Below, one piece after another: positions 40,901 to 50,485 of a DNA stretch of 64,000 nt (its first letter is position 1; every line of letters starts with the position of its first letter). A program made the position numbers and the translations under genes. The notes beneath the pieces were generated by a model that did not search any database, was not told the origin of the DNA, and saw only the letters and a program-made list of their open reading frames with translations. The DNA lies in the NCBI RefSeq assembly GCF_007744675.1, contig NZ_CP036269.1, positions 2,123,501 through 2,187,500 of the forward strand, read 5' to 3'. Source of the stretch: Gimesia alba (GTDB lineage: Bacteria > Planctomycetota > Planctomycetia > Planctomycetales > Planctomycetaceae).

Positions 40901-42397
40901 GAGTGCAGATTGAGAACCAGGAGCACCAACGAGCGGTCCATTCGCGGCCAGAGGAGCAAGATTTGCAGGAGTTCCGGTAATATCAGTCGACTGGATCACA
41001 AAACCATTGGGAACATTTTCTACTGTTCCATTTATCAGATTATGGCCTCCTGAAAATGTATCAAGGTTTACCCCTCCATCTGTGCCAATCTGATGATCAC
41101 TGTTCCCATCCAAAATAGAGTTACGGAGAGTGAGTGTACTACCCAATCCGAACGGATTGGTGAGAAGATAAACTCCACCCGTTTGTACGGCAGAGTTATC
41201 AGTTACGGTAGAATCAAACAAAACGACACGTGAATTCTCTAAAGCGAGGGCTCCGCCAGCATCAGCGCTATTTCCAGAGAAGGTGCTGTTGAAGATTCCT
41301 GATGTTACCGATGGTGAATCTTCTATAGAAATCGCACCACCATTACCAGCAGAACTGGCGACTGTGTTATTTACAAAGGTTGAGGTATACACGCTGGTTC
41401 TAGAATTAAAAGTTTTGAGGGCGCCACCACTGACATCTGCATTCGCTGAACTTAAAACTTGATTTCCTGTAAATAATGAAGAGTAAATCCGGAAGAGGGA
41501 TGAATTATTAACAAGTATTGCACCACCTCCTTCTGGCCCATTACTCTGATTTGTGTCAAAGACACTATCCGTTACATCGAACTGAGCACCTGCGGACTTG
41601 AAAACAATTGCCCCTCCTCCACCATATAGGCCTGACGCTTCAGTTGTTTGGTTGTTGGAAAAAGTTGAGCGGTCAATCGAATGCATTGATCCAGCACCAT
41701 TTCTGTCAGTGATTGCAATCGCACCACCGGCAGCTGAATAATCGATTCCAGGAGTTCCTGACGCAATATTTACGGAAAACAGGCTGTCTTCGACATGTAA
41801 ATTGGTGTCAAACGCGTGAACCGCCCCCCCATTGAATGATTGGTTTCCCGTGAATTCCATATTCTGGAGAGTAAGAACTGGTTGAAATGTATTCCCTACC
41901 GCAAGAATTCCTCCCCCACCTTCAGTGTCATCATGACCAATGAAACCTGATCCATCGGTAATTCTCAGGTTTGAAAAAGTGGCGTCGGAATAGTCGACGA
42001 TAAACACACGAAACAGGTCATTTCCGGTAACAGTAATTTCTTTCGTGCTTGTATCTCCGTCAGTGTCACCGTTGATGATGATGTCATCTTCAATCACCAG
42101 AGTACCTCCGGCATTGATGGTCCCTGCGAGACCTGTCTGAAAGACAATCGTATCTAAACCTGCATTGGCATTGGCCTGATCAATCGCGTCTGCCAGTGAA
42201 CCGGTACCACTGGCGTCTAAATTCTCGACTGTGAATGTCGTCAGCAGCGTTCGGTCTTCCAAAGCTTCTGTTGTCGCGATCTGATTCTTGACAATCGCCT
42301 GCCAGCGTCGGCGGATGGCACGGCGGTCACGGGATCGAAAGACGGGGCGTTTTTTGATGCGGGAAGTAAGAGAGTTGAGCCAGTTGGTCAGTAGCAT
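25481..42397 (-). CDS. Giant secreted/surface multidomain protein with C-terminal metzincin-like site
   Basis: I start at the ATG at 42397 (AAGGA about eight bases upstream), giving about 5,638 residues; the frame opens nine codons earlier at TTG. The N-terminus is basic, then has EALEDRTLLTTFTV, close to the LEPR-XLL-type motif of giant planctomycete exported proteins. The modules in order are as follows. Right-handed beta-helix repeats occupy about 35-950 (including a DUF1565-like FATIQEAIDNVAEGGTIIVAAGTY). Beta-sandwich repeats with LTINTE..GGSGID are followed by two LamG-like domains (about 1990-2430). Adhesin-like repeats come next, then a short Ca-binding GGDGND-type stretch (near 4050). 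Five golvesin-like domains alternating with ASH-like domains span about 4220-5470. A terminal module has HELGHVLGYDD (near 5577), the HExxHxxGxxD zinc motif. It probably acts in cell-surface adhesion or matrix building. No second gene is fused into it in another frame. Confidence 0.85.
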   Translation of the reverse strand: MLLTNWLNSLTSRIKKRPVFRSRDRRAIRRRWQAIVKNQIATTEALEDRTLLTTFTVENLDASGTGSLADAIDQANANAGLDTIVFQTGLAGTINAGGTLVIEDDIIINGDTDGDTSTKEITVTGNDLFRVFIVDYSDATFSNLRITDGSGFIGHDDTEGGGGILAVGNTFQPVLTLQNMEFTGNQSFNGGAVHAFDTNLHVEDSLFSVNIASGTPGIDYSAAGGAIAITDRNGAGSMHSIDRSTFSNNQTTEASGLYGGGGAIVFKSAGAQFDVTDSVFDTNQSNGPEGGGAILVNNSSLFRIYSSLFTGNQVLSSANADVSGGALKTFNSRTSVYTSTFVNNTVASSAGNGGAISIEDSPSVTSGIFNSTFSGNSADAGGALALENSRVVLFDSTVTDNSAVQTGGVYLLTNPFGLGSTLTLRNSILDGNSDHQIGTDGGVNLDTFSGGHNLINGTVENVPNGFVIQSTDITGTPANLAPLAANGPLVGAPGSQSALQTRVPLPGSPAIDNGDTSSLEDQLGIARPQGSAPDIGAIEFVFNGPAVVYVDDNFSNPTPGQDPDAGGPATEFGVDAFATIQEAIDNVAEGGTIIVAAGTYTPSATINVTKTVTIQGPQAGVDPRPGSSSLRDETDDTTEAIIDGGGTLSQIFLIDADNVTLDGLVITNGTGDLVRSSNPVDQVIVQNNIIHNSSGDEGIQLKQASNSTIQYNYIHDTAGDGANYDGSSNSSIRFNEFDHIFSTNGAIFVDDSEAITIEGNLLNLGHMNANDGIKVNDFYEDAHSTTSYVINNIIIDSLQDGITIGRSNVVVSGNDISGSSSNNGVIYVSETVDNIQITNNSIHDNLAAQSGTDTNYAIRIGRTSTNPRVPTNVVVRDNSIVNNEGLIFFQQDTQPNLDALRNWWGTTDATVIAAGIVGVMDGAGITNGGIDFSTILTSGADVSGATPGFQPDTSSLSVHALGSDPGMGSRIQNGINLVDASGTVEVQSGTYTENVIVNRGITLSGTPDIQGTLTVTDGATLAPGFSPGIIHTNGLNIQGDTFELNNINLGSFTHLDVGPSEDLRYVESVQGENILFWRGSTGELRRATYTWNGTNLVLGAITSPTGLTSGDHASILNMGGGVLEGYFHTGTGPSVTSQYHAISNDGGQTWINETLIPYPFPTPGIGSDSGTTGGGGIIEINGERRIYAQNNFGDIVLWTTAAGSNGPLTNVGALIDGLTGDFQNQSPSGDAIGLSSGQTLYLYVDGEGSESTLGAIGALIVDPTGLVITSQIDNFISVTDTALSTAGLTRLDEMTIGAVQIAGNMITGVLMIDGDSVANGSNEDLFYAPITINTNSVPAGSLDIEINGTTPGTEFDQIDVTGTVTIGAGATLNLIDGYDPVAGEQFVLINNDGIDPVVGTFSGLDEGHEFSNFLGVSGLTAFLTYTGGDGNDVSIVVQDPTPQITLPVNGTANNYTLSLVGPNLVLTDDDSGMTIATIPLLSLGGPLVIEGEPNQDDTLTVDLTGIDETTPLQIIFNGGTGGNDELVLSRTGSLTSVEHVLVDASSGNIIINGAATPIISYTGLEPITDNLDVADRVFTFTGAAETITLSDDGDLNDGESFIDSSLAESITFVNATNSLTINTELGGGSGIDTLNVEGLDEQFNANLTINAGADDTVSFQTNATDIGSGNLFVTSGTVELDVDILAASISGDAPTVNVLGSAGGAELRDALNLAGIGGTINVAAGIYLTTGTLNLNQAVSIVGAGKEDVEIRKSGAPTTYDEVIHISGNDVSISGAQLGWETHTMATDYRGYVVVTTGDNTTLNNLLFSDNYRSAVVFENADNLEVSDSIFEGKFGRAAIRDGNSGSGENFLITRNEFRADHFRWGPIAIGPQGTLGDPNSEAFSGEISFNYFGNGLEAGAFQEQGDQNYTVTITNQGMTADGVDIIHNTFDWQDSATINGDGNFAQSGGIYFDPNLTVPPGSVNITDNIFNGFTYDGPQPSNDPLWNPAGGVFGGALEFDGVDDFGLFQDPAFDVGAAGTLNFWVNMQDQSRRNQFFEGLDDLGFEFQYRTNSGGQFFGSPGRGVNNTGDNVVIQDGSAGGTEGVWQNLQYTWNFNGGVNPEMHIYLDGTEVGYLSTTYDADLSQWVEIISTVNQLVTVGRDASGDRHFDGLMDDVGWFNAVLNQTDRDMIRMNGVATLSADARLIAHWDFDQAAGNIAVDNKNGIEMYISANGISPFGPEFRPGMGQFGGALEFDGIDDFATFQDPSFDVGAQGTLSFWVNMQDTGKRNQFFEGPGNQGLEFQFRPNSGGQFYGRVANDGDFVIESGGSAGVAGTWTNIQYTWDNTTSEMRIYIDGTEVSGYLPGFTPTDLSSFDSMQFIDTINGLMNVGRDPGDSGRYFDGLMDDIAWFDVVLNPAERAEIIGTSVGTSFLNGDPRLVAYWNLDDAPGTTVATGDGGTNIDLNIQAEPPLPPIEGFGVLAPANATVTYNVFHDNDLNSNLPLDPTNILGDPLFAYESDPNYAPTDPDSLAEQFAIGFGSTAAFSSSEHAVDANTMTPHIGAFQDLSLFGAGDIVIDGSGEDDLLEITFIDANTATFVLTTDVGGMGETVTGPVMLTNITSLTFNGLEGDDILRITNPMGGLLDPVDGLTFNGGTGGEDGAGDTLEILGGTATTVEHRFVNDSDGSVFFNGEGTATITYTGLEPVLDTIMATDRIFTFTGAGETITLSDDGDAGDGESQIDSTLGELVIFTHPTGTLTINTEASGGSGIDAINIEGLDSTFDADLTINAKVGDTTTFQANATDIGSGDLTVRRGSVIFDQDVTTTGNAVINATGGSITDGGSSATDELTAATAVLRATFYVGGIGDALDINVNNLEADVDGFIWINSTGVTPLTIGGIGPVFGLKAVHGIDLFVTGQLLIHEEIENIYNLISIESADSITQIGTVNAPNGNIKITASGDILLASLVALPGTIDVLSTTGAILDNNGANFNTASTNARFRGNMGVGTNADRLETFAGTIVGGSTAGGFHIYNDSDVNLGGGSFGGGITAAGEISVISMFGIDVEDTVESTGASITLTSLNNLNVNTTVQTNGGEINLFAENNLILNAAAVVDTTSAAAVTLIADTDLSGDGAFTQADGAGLVNAQGGTLFVSATDNVLISDLQSAGGTVIVESTNGAILDNTLGETTLITASQAALVAQGGIGTPTMDADIDTAISTLSALTINNDVVVSNTGALIIGDVLMLNGVTSDNGNVTVSAASPLTVNNDVTAAGTVTLTSTDGAGPGDNLTIYAGVTVESTGADVVLNSGDNFLLALTGEVIADTTITINVDPITNGAGAIVDLLGNVDATLTTINGGDDTDTFNILPTGDSPITINGGDPTLPGPGDVLNMDFSGLTNPPVLTLGMDAGSGEFSFLAPDLQLPVTYSSIENVTTSTGAYHLVLDMFASGFQDGVADDINVALDATGTDLQIAINPSIFFTGAIADILSFTVLGSSDSDALHVNETTGGLPFFATAAPAVGFSSGSHLNAAADFYLEDVFNPNTYDVNDITFHFDGGGGMNDAFRLITSINTYDVGYFSDMDDALGSGNIVAAQSGNTDIDFGFSFARLRGLDFLTYSGGELHVDASDTPMTNQIVIDSPSLLSSYTEIMGNGGFTNVVFDGYQDLVVVSGPGSDTIDLIAVGPGSNLNSIVIDADDVFGTNAADNDVIRVHSAPLGVLNIDILAAAGDDVINVFDAGNTVDNINAQIMIDGEGGDDTLILIDSGDLTGDTFEVTSTTVEGLTSAVGTDITYMAIDNLNVTGTDGNDDISVNLTTQEDLNNVTINGFNGDDDFSLQNGSTPMGVDTRLNGDAGNDEFFFLPGSILRGFIDGGGDVDTIDYTTYAAVVHIALSGLGTIDGFQGRENNGSILGTGIGSLGFDNIDDLLGTAGGDTLEGPDLNNYWGITSTDTGFIIADRPNLMSGRPTTGGDATATPPEQFLSFLDFENLIGGNLDDRFDLSDGAGLTGTLNGDLGNDSLDYRDYTTGVNVDLFAGTATNIGGGLALGTGGGDDDNSIENVFGGDGNDNITGDNDDNILGDGFGNDNLDGGGNGVGSENGGNDVFLMEPGAGGSADVITDIHGNDTIDFRFASQGIVFDADIINMPQDVFGGNTVELRQIQPQQPDTNPSFMENVVGSEFNDLIFIDPLSQDGNFPIDGPPVLRSADGRGGLDTLDFDAKGQSVIDTGFSLTADGVGTVQYLNFENVRPFEDSPGFIVDNGDVGFTLTGDWAFHPNGTAAITNGTGFEDDIHSVHGNTPTGTGPAQAFWEFFGLTPGEYRVSVTWPVSDNPQSVGLVATDTPFTVFDGAQSDVGTIAATPLATVDLNQQLLPDDFSADGAIWEDLGTFTISTRSLTVMLTNLADGNVIADAIRIERVSAGPEIELTDVTDVLAPPAVVVDGHPGGIQFGDTELLTPAVRTFEITNNGSAVLNISNITIPAGYTTDLTPQAVGIGATIQFTITMDASSFGDRSGIFSFETDDVDEATFNILLDGRVSNVVIIDDGDAEFSATAGFQNFPDGTNLGDDGYQADSTAAIPNQPGATTQPGAETATWTFTDLADGNYRVSTTWAPYFNRVDDAPFSLDGGSGVVTVDVNQQVTPSSFTEDGTAWFDLNASYLVVGGVLTVTLTNDANNNPRDFYHMSDLSYGVIADAIRIEYLPEPDLQVTVDMGTVVEDDTGNVDFGSTLPGVPVSKTFTVTNLSSMDVDVTGLVEFPAGFSIDPASPFGTDTMPVTIAGGGSVTFTIQFDGGTSGSTFGQISFTTGDEDENPYNFTVSGTAGPATVGITDSDFSTTGTWNDYTPRGIGDPEFLYAGVADVGGSGANSATWSFDVEPGRYQVVANWYVHPNLAPYGGAAASNAPYTIYDDLSPVTTVLVSHQTNPNDFLDDGTLWEYIGNPVAITGNTLSVQLTDNADGIVFADEIRIYRVVDPVISVEVDGGVVEDGGTVDFEETIVGAPVIKTFTVTNYGERNMALGTLNLPAGFSLLSGFGNDNLSPGSSTTFTVQMDAAVAGPFGGMISFGADSFDANPFNFSVTGSAQNSMIVDNGDLNYSNSGPWETVSINYDSSFYTYFQRDQDILRGGDLLGSNTATWTFDNLGAGTYQVSTHWFQHSSLAPDAQITISGIEGGPITVSLDQRYAPNDFTADGTTWEELGNFQVAAGATLTVTITDDGANGDVVADAMRLELIPIGLRSPEIEVQADAVDLVSGVGSVDLGTASFAESLFQTFTITNSGTDTLNLGAISTPANFSVFSGPGTVALAAGQSTTFVLEFNSTGMSGVSAGVVSIANDDTDENPFTINVSATMTTVQIVDNGDADYSSVGPWQAKGGASLFYYESDAQQLNLGDNGTATWNFNGLAAGTYTVSTTWYQHSSLRASNAEYNIGTGPIVVNQRLKADDFYSEGKYWEILGTIAVGAGGTITVTLSDNVADGSIIADAVRIERTGPLVAAAGVSSTPADSITQADLDAVRNAALTYWSATGLTAEELDRLQSVSFVLADLPDAMLGGANSSTILIDVNAAGYGWFVDDSPFDNSEFTLDADGNLVADEASAAFGRMDLLTVVMHELGHVLGYDDLDADEAGNDLMSESLNDSQRRLPVIDDADASDLDDFFSAIAGGDNPLLN
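26020..29720 (-). repeat. Array of five alternating golvesin-like and ASH-like domains
   Basis: This is a sub-region of the giant gene. Each unit of about 770-860 bases holds a golvesin-like beta-sandwich (opening with (V/I)xDNGDxxF/Y; containing a DF..DG..WE.LG motif and ending IADA.RIE) and an ASH/Ig-like domain (TFT(V/I)TN.G then F..D..DE.PF). The IADA.RIE motif recurs near 29240, 28385, 27575, 26800 and 26030, giving five copies; the four ASH-like domains fill the spaces between them. The copies have diverged in sequence, so this is domain duplication and not a recent tandem DNA repeat. Confidence 0.8.
35120..36430 (-). repeat. Tandem pair of LamG-like domains
   Basis: This is a sub-region of the giant gene. 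Two consecutive concanavalin-like modules share GGALEFDG(V/I)DDF, then TL(N/S)FWVNMQD, FDGLMDD and a closing (H/Y)W(D/N). They are close enough to indicate duplication. Such modules usually bind glycans or protein ligands. Confidence 0.78.
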
Positions 42398-43013
42398 CCT
42401 GTCATTCCTTCGTAAGAAATTCAAACGATTCAGGGGATGGATTATTGTGGAAGGTTTCGTATAGACAAATCACGGAATGAACGCATGAGGTAGCGGACAT
42501 TTTTCCATAGGAGAGGCATAACCACTAAGAAAAAGCCCTCCTGGTGCAATCGATCTATTTTCTATATAGGTACTAGAGTTAACTGATGCATCTGTCCATT
42601 GTCTACTGTAAAAACTGTTACATTCTTCTTTTTTTAACAATTTTACCAGTTTGTTCATTAAACAGGACATGTGATCGCATGTGTCTTTTTCAGTGGTTTG
42701 GGGAGCAGATTTTTAGTCCGTATTGAGTCGCTAATCAGGACAAGAGCAGTGTTTTTTACCTGTCGATTGGTATGGATCGGTATGATTGTGTAGTTCTTTG
42801 CTTGGGATGGGGTTGATTCCCAACGTCTCATTCCGAATGAAAGCAGCAAAGTCCGATCTGATGCTTCTGGAGACACTGCAGCGAACCAGAAGACAAATTG
42901 GTTTCAGATAAAAAAATTGGTCTCCAGCTGATGATTCGTTACATCTGGTTCCAAACACGATAGCATTGCTTTAACATCTGAGGATGTGCGGTTATAGCTG
43001 ACAGGGAGCGCGA
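42398..43013. other. Divergent intergenic region upstream of the giant gene and the ABC transporter
   Basis: About 600 AT-rich bases carry only short open frames (60-75 codons, minus strand) with no family resemblance and no supporting ribosome sites. The region probably holds divergent promoters for the giant surface protein and the exporter operon. I see no repeat, RNA gene or hairpin terminator. Confidence 0.45.
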
Positions 43014-43757
43014 ATGGAGAAGCAAGCAATTGACACGACCCAGGCAATCGCAGGGGAGTCGCTGTTTTGTACGCAGAATCTGACTAAGGTCTATCCGATG
43101 GGGGAGGTCGAAGTCCAGGCGTTGCGTGGGATTGACCTGGAGTTGTTTCCTGGTGAGTTTATCGTGATTCTGGGACCATCGGGCAGTGGCAAGTCAACGT
43201 TACTGAATATTCTGGGCGGGCTGGATGTCCCGAGCGGCGGCTCTGTGCAGTTTCGGGATCACAATCTGACATCCGCCGATGAAGCAGAACTGACTTGCTA
43301 TCGTCGTGAGCATGTCGGGTTCGTTTTTCAGTTTTATAATCTGATCGCCAGCTTGACCGCACGCGAGAACGTCGCGCTGGTCGCAGACATCGCCGTTGAT
43401 CCTCTTTCTGCAGAGGAAGCACTGCATCTGGTCGGACTGGAAAAACGCATTGATCACTATCCGGCACAGCTCTCCGGTGGCGAGCAGCAACGCGTGGCCA
43501 TCGCCCGGGCAATTGTCAAACAGCCCGATGTGCTGCTCTGCGATGAACCGACGGGAGCCCTGGATGTGAAGACCGGCGTCATCGTGCTGGAAGCACTCAG
43601 GCAGATTAACCAGGAACTGGGAACCTTAACGGTCGTGATTACGCATAATGCTACAATCGCGAATATGGCAGACCGTGTTGTCAGTCTGTCGGACGGACAG
43701 ATAACAGAGGTAAAACAAAACGCACGAAAATCATTACCGCACGAACTGGTCTGGTAG
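43014..43757 (+). CDS. ABC transporter ATP-binding protein (MacB/LolD type)
   Basis: This 247-residue ATPase has Walker [10 protein letters not shown] (near 50), Q-loop FVFQFYNL, signature [15 protein letters not shown] (near 150), Walker [13 protein letters not shown] and H-loop VITHN. The closest pattern is the LolD/MacB class that works with FtsX-fold permeases. It begins a three-gene operon; the permease gene starts 2 bases after its stop. The expected role is to power export or outer-membrane trafficking of a lipoprotein, peptide or small compound. It lies divergent from the giant surface protein gene, but a link to that protein's export is not shown. Confidence 0.93.
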   Translation: MEKQAIDTTQAIAGESLFCTQNLTKVYPMGEVEVQALRGIDLELFPGEFIVILGPSGSGKSTLLNILGGLDVPSGGSVQFRDHNLTSADEAELTCYRREHVGFVFQFYNLIASLTARENVALVADIAVDPLSAEEALHLVGLEKRIDHYPAQLSGGEQQRVAIARAIVKQPDVLLCDEPTGALDVKTGVIVLEALRQINQELGTLTVVITHNATIANMADRVVSLSDGQITEVKQNARKSLPHELVW

Positions 43758-43759
43758 CC

Positions 43760-46123
43760 ATGCGAACTCTGGACCGACTACTCATCGCTGATCTGAAACG
43801 AATGTGGGGCCAGGCTCTGGCGATCTGTCTGGTGCTGGCTTGCGGCGTTGCAACTTATACAATGTCTTTAAGTACGATTCAGTCGATCGAAGTGACCTAT
43901 GATCGATATTACAGCGACTATCGTTTCGCTGATGTCTTTGTCTCACTCAAACGTGCTCCCAATCTGCTGGCAGAGCGGATTCGCGAAATCCCTGGCGTAG
44001 AACGGATCGAAACGCGGGTGGTCCGCGATGTGATTCTCGATATTCCTGGCATGGTCGAGCCGGCAACGTGCCGACTTGTTTCATTACCCGATCACGGGCA
44101 ACCCAAATTGAATGCCGTCTATCTGCGTCGCGGTAGATTGCCTGATCCCGATGTGCGCGGTGAAGTCTTAGCCAGCGAACTGTTTGCCGATGCCCATAAT
44201 CTGAAACCCGGTGATACAGTGCAGGTGATTATGGGCGGGCGTCAGGAGAAATTACGCATCGTCGGTATTGGAATGTCGCCTGAATATATCTATGCCATTC
44301 AACCTGGTCAGTTTCTACCTGATAACCGCCACTTCGGTGTGTTCTGGATGCCGTACCAGCAAATGGCGGCGGCATTTAATATGGAAGGGGCATTTAACGA
44401 TCTGTCAATAAAACTCTTACCGCGGGCTTCCGAACAGGATGTGATCGCTGAGGTTGACCGCAACACTGAAGCCTATGGCGGTCTGGGTGCTTATGGGCGT
44501 GATGACCAGATTTCTCATCGTCGTGTGGCTGACGAGATACATCAATTGAGTGGTATGGCTTATATCTCTCCCATGATATTTCTGGCGGTTGCTGCCTTCC
44601 TGTTTAATCTGGTCTTCTCCCGGATTGTCCATCATCAGCAGGAAGCAATCGCCACGCTGCGTGCCTTCGGATATCGGCCCACTGAAATCGGAGTGCATTA
44701 CCTGAAGATGCTGTTGATCCTGGTTACCTTTGGTTTCGTATTGGGAACGGGGGCAGGCATCTATCTGATGCAGCGTATGGTCACGCACTATGGAGAGTTC
44801 TTTCGTTTTCCCATTTTATATTTTGAAGTGGCCTGGGACCAGCTTCCCCTGGCTGCAGGTTTGAGTCTCGTTGTTGGTTTGTTTGGTGGTGCGATCGCGA
44901 TTCGCCGGGCGATGTCTCTGCAACCGGCTGTCGCCATGCAACCCGAGGCACCCGCGGTGTATCACAAATCGTGGATCGAGCGGCTGGTGTTAAGCCGGTT
45001 TTTGCCAAGAATTGAAATGATGGTCTTTCAGCGTTTGAAACAGAATCTACGTTTAACGTTGTTTTCTGTTCTCGGGATGTCACTGGGGGTGGCCTTGCTT
45101 GTATTGGGTTCATTTGTGGAAGATTCGATCAATTATGTGATCGACGTGCAATTCCAACGGGCGCAGCGCCAGGATATCCTGGTGACATTCAACGAAGCAC
45201 TCTCTTCCCGAGCCATTCATGACGCGCAGCATTTGCCCGGGGTTGAATATGTAGAAGCATTTCGTGCAGCACCTGTAAGGTTAAGTAACGGCCGAAACGC
45301 GCGACGGGTTTCATTGATGGGGCTTGAGCAACGCCCTCGGTTATTTCGTGTACTGGATCAGGATGTTCAAGAAGTTACTCTCAAGGCGGGTGGCTTGACG
45401 ATTTCGAAAAAACTGGCGGAATTACTGGATGTGAAACGGGGAGACGAAATCCACATTCAGTTTCTGGATGGTCGCAGACAGAGAAGTCTAGTGCCGATTG
45501 TTGCTGTCTTCCCCGATTATACGGAACCGCGGGCATACATGTTTCGAGAAGACATGTATCGTCTGTTGCGTGAAGGAGAATCGATTTCTGGAGTGTTTCT
45601 GTCTGTGGACCCTTTGCGTCTGAATGATTTTCATCAGCGTTTGAAGGAGACGCCCGTAGCAGCAGGAGTGACGTTGAAGCAGGCTGCATTGAAGAGTTTT
45701 CACGATACGATAGCTGAGAATCTCAGACCGATGCGGATTACGAATGCACTCTTTGCCTCCGTGATCGCCTTTGGTGTGATCTATAATTGTGCCTTAATTA
45801 CGCTTGCAGAACGCAGTCGTGATCTGGCGACGCTCCGCATTTTGGGGTTTACCCGAGGGGAAGTTTCGCGCGTGTTGCTCGCTGAACTGGCAATTATTAC
45901 ATTAGCCGCTCTGCCTATAGGGTTGCCTCTCGGATACATGTTGTCCTACTTCACAACTCTGGCATTAGATACCGAAACGCACCGCATCCCACTGGTGATC
46001 ACACGCGCAACGTTTGCTTACTCGGCTGTTGTGATTCTGGTGGCTGCTACGGTCTCAGCGTTGATCGTGCGTCGCCTGATTGATAAGTTGGATTTGATTG
46101 CCGTTCTCAAAGTGAAAGCATAA
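43760..46123 (+). CDS. ABC transporter permease with two FtsX-like domains
   Basis: This 787-residue membrane protein has the duplicated FtsX/MacB-type layout: an N-terminal membrane helix, a large extracytoplasmic domain, and three helices (about 275-385, with [19 protein letters not shown]). The whole plan then repeats, ending with three more helices (about 660-780). The motif (E/Q)xxATLRxxG(Y/F) appears in both halves ([13 protein letters not shown] and [14 protein letters not shown]), confirming internal duplication. It is encoded 2 bases after the ATPase gene and 7 bases before the fusion-protein gene. The substrate is unknown. Confidence 0.92.
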   Translation: MRTLDRLLIADLKRMWGQALAICLVLACGVATYTMSLSTIQSIEVTYDRYYSDYRFADVFVSLKRAPNLLAERIREIPGVERIETRVVRDVILDIPGMVEPATCRLVSLPDHGQPKLNAVYLRRGRLPDPDVRGEVLASELFADAHNLKPGDTVQVIMGGRQEKLRIVGIGMSPEYIYAIQPGQFLPDNRHFGVFWMPYQQMAAAFNMEGAFNDLSIKLLPRASEQDVIAEVDRNTEAYGGLGAYGRDDQISHRRVADEIHQLSGMAYISPMIFLAVAAFLFNLVFSRIVHHQQEAIATLRAFGYRPTEIGVHYLKMLLILVTFGFVLGTGAGIYLMQRMVTHYGEFFRFPILYFEVAWDQLPLAAGLSLVVGLFGGAIAIRRAMSLQPAVAMQPEAPAVYHKSWIERLVLSRFLPRIEMMVFQRLKQNLRLTLFSVLGMSLGVALLVLGSFVEDSINYVIDVQFQRAQRQDILVTFNEALSSRAIHDAQHLPGVEYVEAFRAAPVRLSNGRNARRVSLMGLEQRPRLFRVLDQDVQEVTLKAGGLTISKKLAELLDVKRGDEIHIQFLDGRRQRSLVPIVAVFPDYTEPRAYMFREDMYRLLREGESISGVFLSVDPLRLNDFHQRLKETPVAAGVTLKQAALKSFHDTIAENLRPMRITNALFASVIAFGVIYNCALITLAERSRDLATLRILGFTRGEVSRVLLAELAIITLAALPIGLPLGYMLSYFTTLALDTETHRIPLVITRATFAYSAVVILVAATVSALIVRRLIDKLDLIAVLKVKA

Positions 46124-46130
46124 TCGTCGA

Positions 46131-47333
46131 ATGAAAAAATGGTCGCGGAGAATATCGCTGCTGGTGGTTTTACTCATTTTGAGTGGGTTGCTGGCGTATG
46201 GCTTTTGGCCGGTCCCGGTTCAAGTAGACCTTGTGCAAGCGGATCAGGGTGCATTCTTAGTCACGGTCAATGAGGACGGTAAGACTCGCATTCGTGAAAA
46301 GTATATCGTCTCCGCGCCGGTCTCCGGAAATTTATTTCGAATCGAACTTCAGGAAGGCGATCCCATTCAAGCCGACCAGACGGTTTTGGCCCGGATCGAA
46401 CCGAGTGATCCGATTCTTTTGGATGCACGGGCCGAAGCCGAAGCGGCAGCACGTGTTCGTGCTGCGGAGGCGACTGTCAAACAAGCAGAGGCAGCGTTGC
46501 ATCGTAATAAGGAGGCATTGGAATTAGCCGAGCATGATTATCAACGGGCGCTCAAGCTGTTGCAGATGAAAACCATTACTCGGTCAGAGTTCGACGAATA
46601 TGAACATCACCAGGGAATGGCAAAAGCAGATGTTGATTCAGCCGGTTTTGCGCTAGCTGTTGCCAACTTCGAGTTGGAGCTTGCCAAAGCAGCATTGATC
46701 AGTACGCGTCCGACTTCCGGAGGCAAAAATTCCTCACGCACTTTGACGATGACTTCTCCGATTAATGGTCAGGTCTTGCGTGTATTGCACGAGAATGCAG
46801 GAGTGGTGACTCCGGGAACGCCCCTGCTCGAATTCGGCGATCCGCACGACCTGGAACTGGAGATTGATGTTCTTTCGACCGATGCGGTTAAGATTCATCC
46901 GGGAGCAAAAATATTTATCGAGCATTGGGGCGGTGCCGGCGAGCTCGAGGCGACGGTGCGGCTTGTGGAACCATCCGCGTTCCTGAAAGTCTCCGCGCTT
47001 GGTGTGGAAGAACAACGCGTGAACATCATAGCCGACTTCAGCAGCCCTTTTGAGAAACGTAAAACACTGGGAGACGGATATCGCATTGAAGCGCGGATTG
47101 TTGTCTCTGAGGCAATGGATGTCGTAAAGGTGCCATCTGGTACATTGTTTCGTGAGGGGCGTGGTTGGCACGTTTTTCTTGTTGAAGAGGGATACGCGAA
47201 ATTACAACCCGTTGAAATCGGCATGAGCAATGGACTTGAAACAGAAATAACGCAGGGGGTTACAGCAGGTGATCTACTTATCCTGCACCCGACCGACGAA
47301 ATCGAAGATGGTACACCTGTCGTGGGGAAATAG
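46131..47333 (+). CDS. Membrane fusion (HlyD/MacA-like) subunit of the exporter
   Basis: This 400-residue protein has one N-terminal membrane helix (about 8-28). A barrel-sandwich half follows (SAPVSGNLFRIELQEGDPIQ, near 60-85). An alpha-hairpin of about 100 residues is rich in Ala/Glu/Arg (100-190). The second half of the sandwich (TSPINGQVLRVLHENAGVV, near 205) and beta-barrel domains complete it. This is the adaptor architecture of ABC and RND exporters. It is the third gene of the operon and completes a tripartite-type exporter lacking a local outer-membrane channel gene. Confidence 0.92.
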   Translation: MKKWSRRISLLVVLLILSGLLAYGFWPVPVQVDLVQADQGAFLVTVNEDGKTRIREKYIVSAPVSGNLFRIELQEGDPIQADQTVLARIEPSDPILLDARAEAEAAARVRAAEATVKQAEAALHRNKEALELAEHDYQRALKLLQMKTITRSEFDEYEHHQGMAKADVDSAGFALAVANFELELAKAALISTRPTSGGKNSSRTLTMTSPINGQVLRVLHENAGVVTPGTPLLEFGDPHDLELEIDVLSTDAVKIHPGAKIFIEHWGGAGELEATVRLVEPSAFLKVSALGVEEQRVNIIADFSSPFEKRKTLGDGYRIEARIVVSEAMDVVKVPSGTLFREGRGWHVFLVEEGYAKLQPVEIGMSNGLETEITQGVTAGDLLILHPTDEIEDGTPVVGK

Positions 47334-47342
47334 CTTGCTAAG

Positions 47343-47360
47343 TGTACCGTTATTGGTACA
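47343..47360. terminator. Possible weak terminator hairpin
   Basis: A 6-bp perfect stem (TGTACC / GGTACA) with a GTTATT loop lies just after the fusion-protein stop and is followed by AATTTATATT. The stem is short and has no real T-tract, so termination is uncertain. Confidence 0.3.
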
Positions 47361-47485
47361 ATTTATATTCTGCATTTTGTGTTGACAATGTGTGAACCAA
47401 ACGCCTGCCTGGTAGAATGAGATTCTCCTTTTGGATTCTGTCATTCGCACCTTTTTTCCTACCATGACTCAATGGGACGATTGAT

Positions 47486-50440
<2,955 letters not shown>

Positions 50441-50485
50441 ATGGTGAAGATTCCGTAGTTGATCTCATTTCAGAAAGATGACGCG

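Noticed and set aside
42470-42958. Three short minus-strand open frames in the spacer upstream of the giant gene
   Set aside because: They overlap each other in different frames, have no recognisable protein features and lack ribosome-binding sequences.
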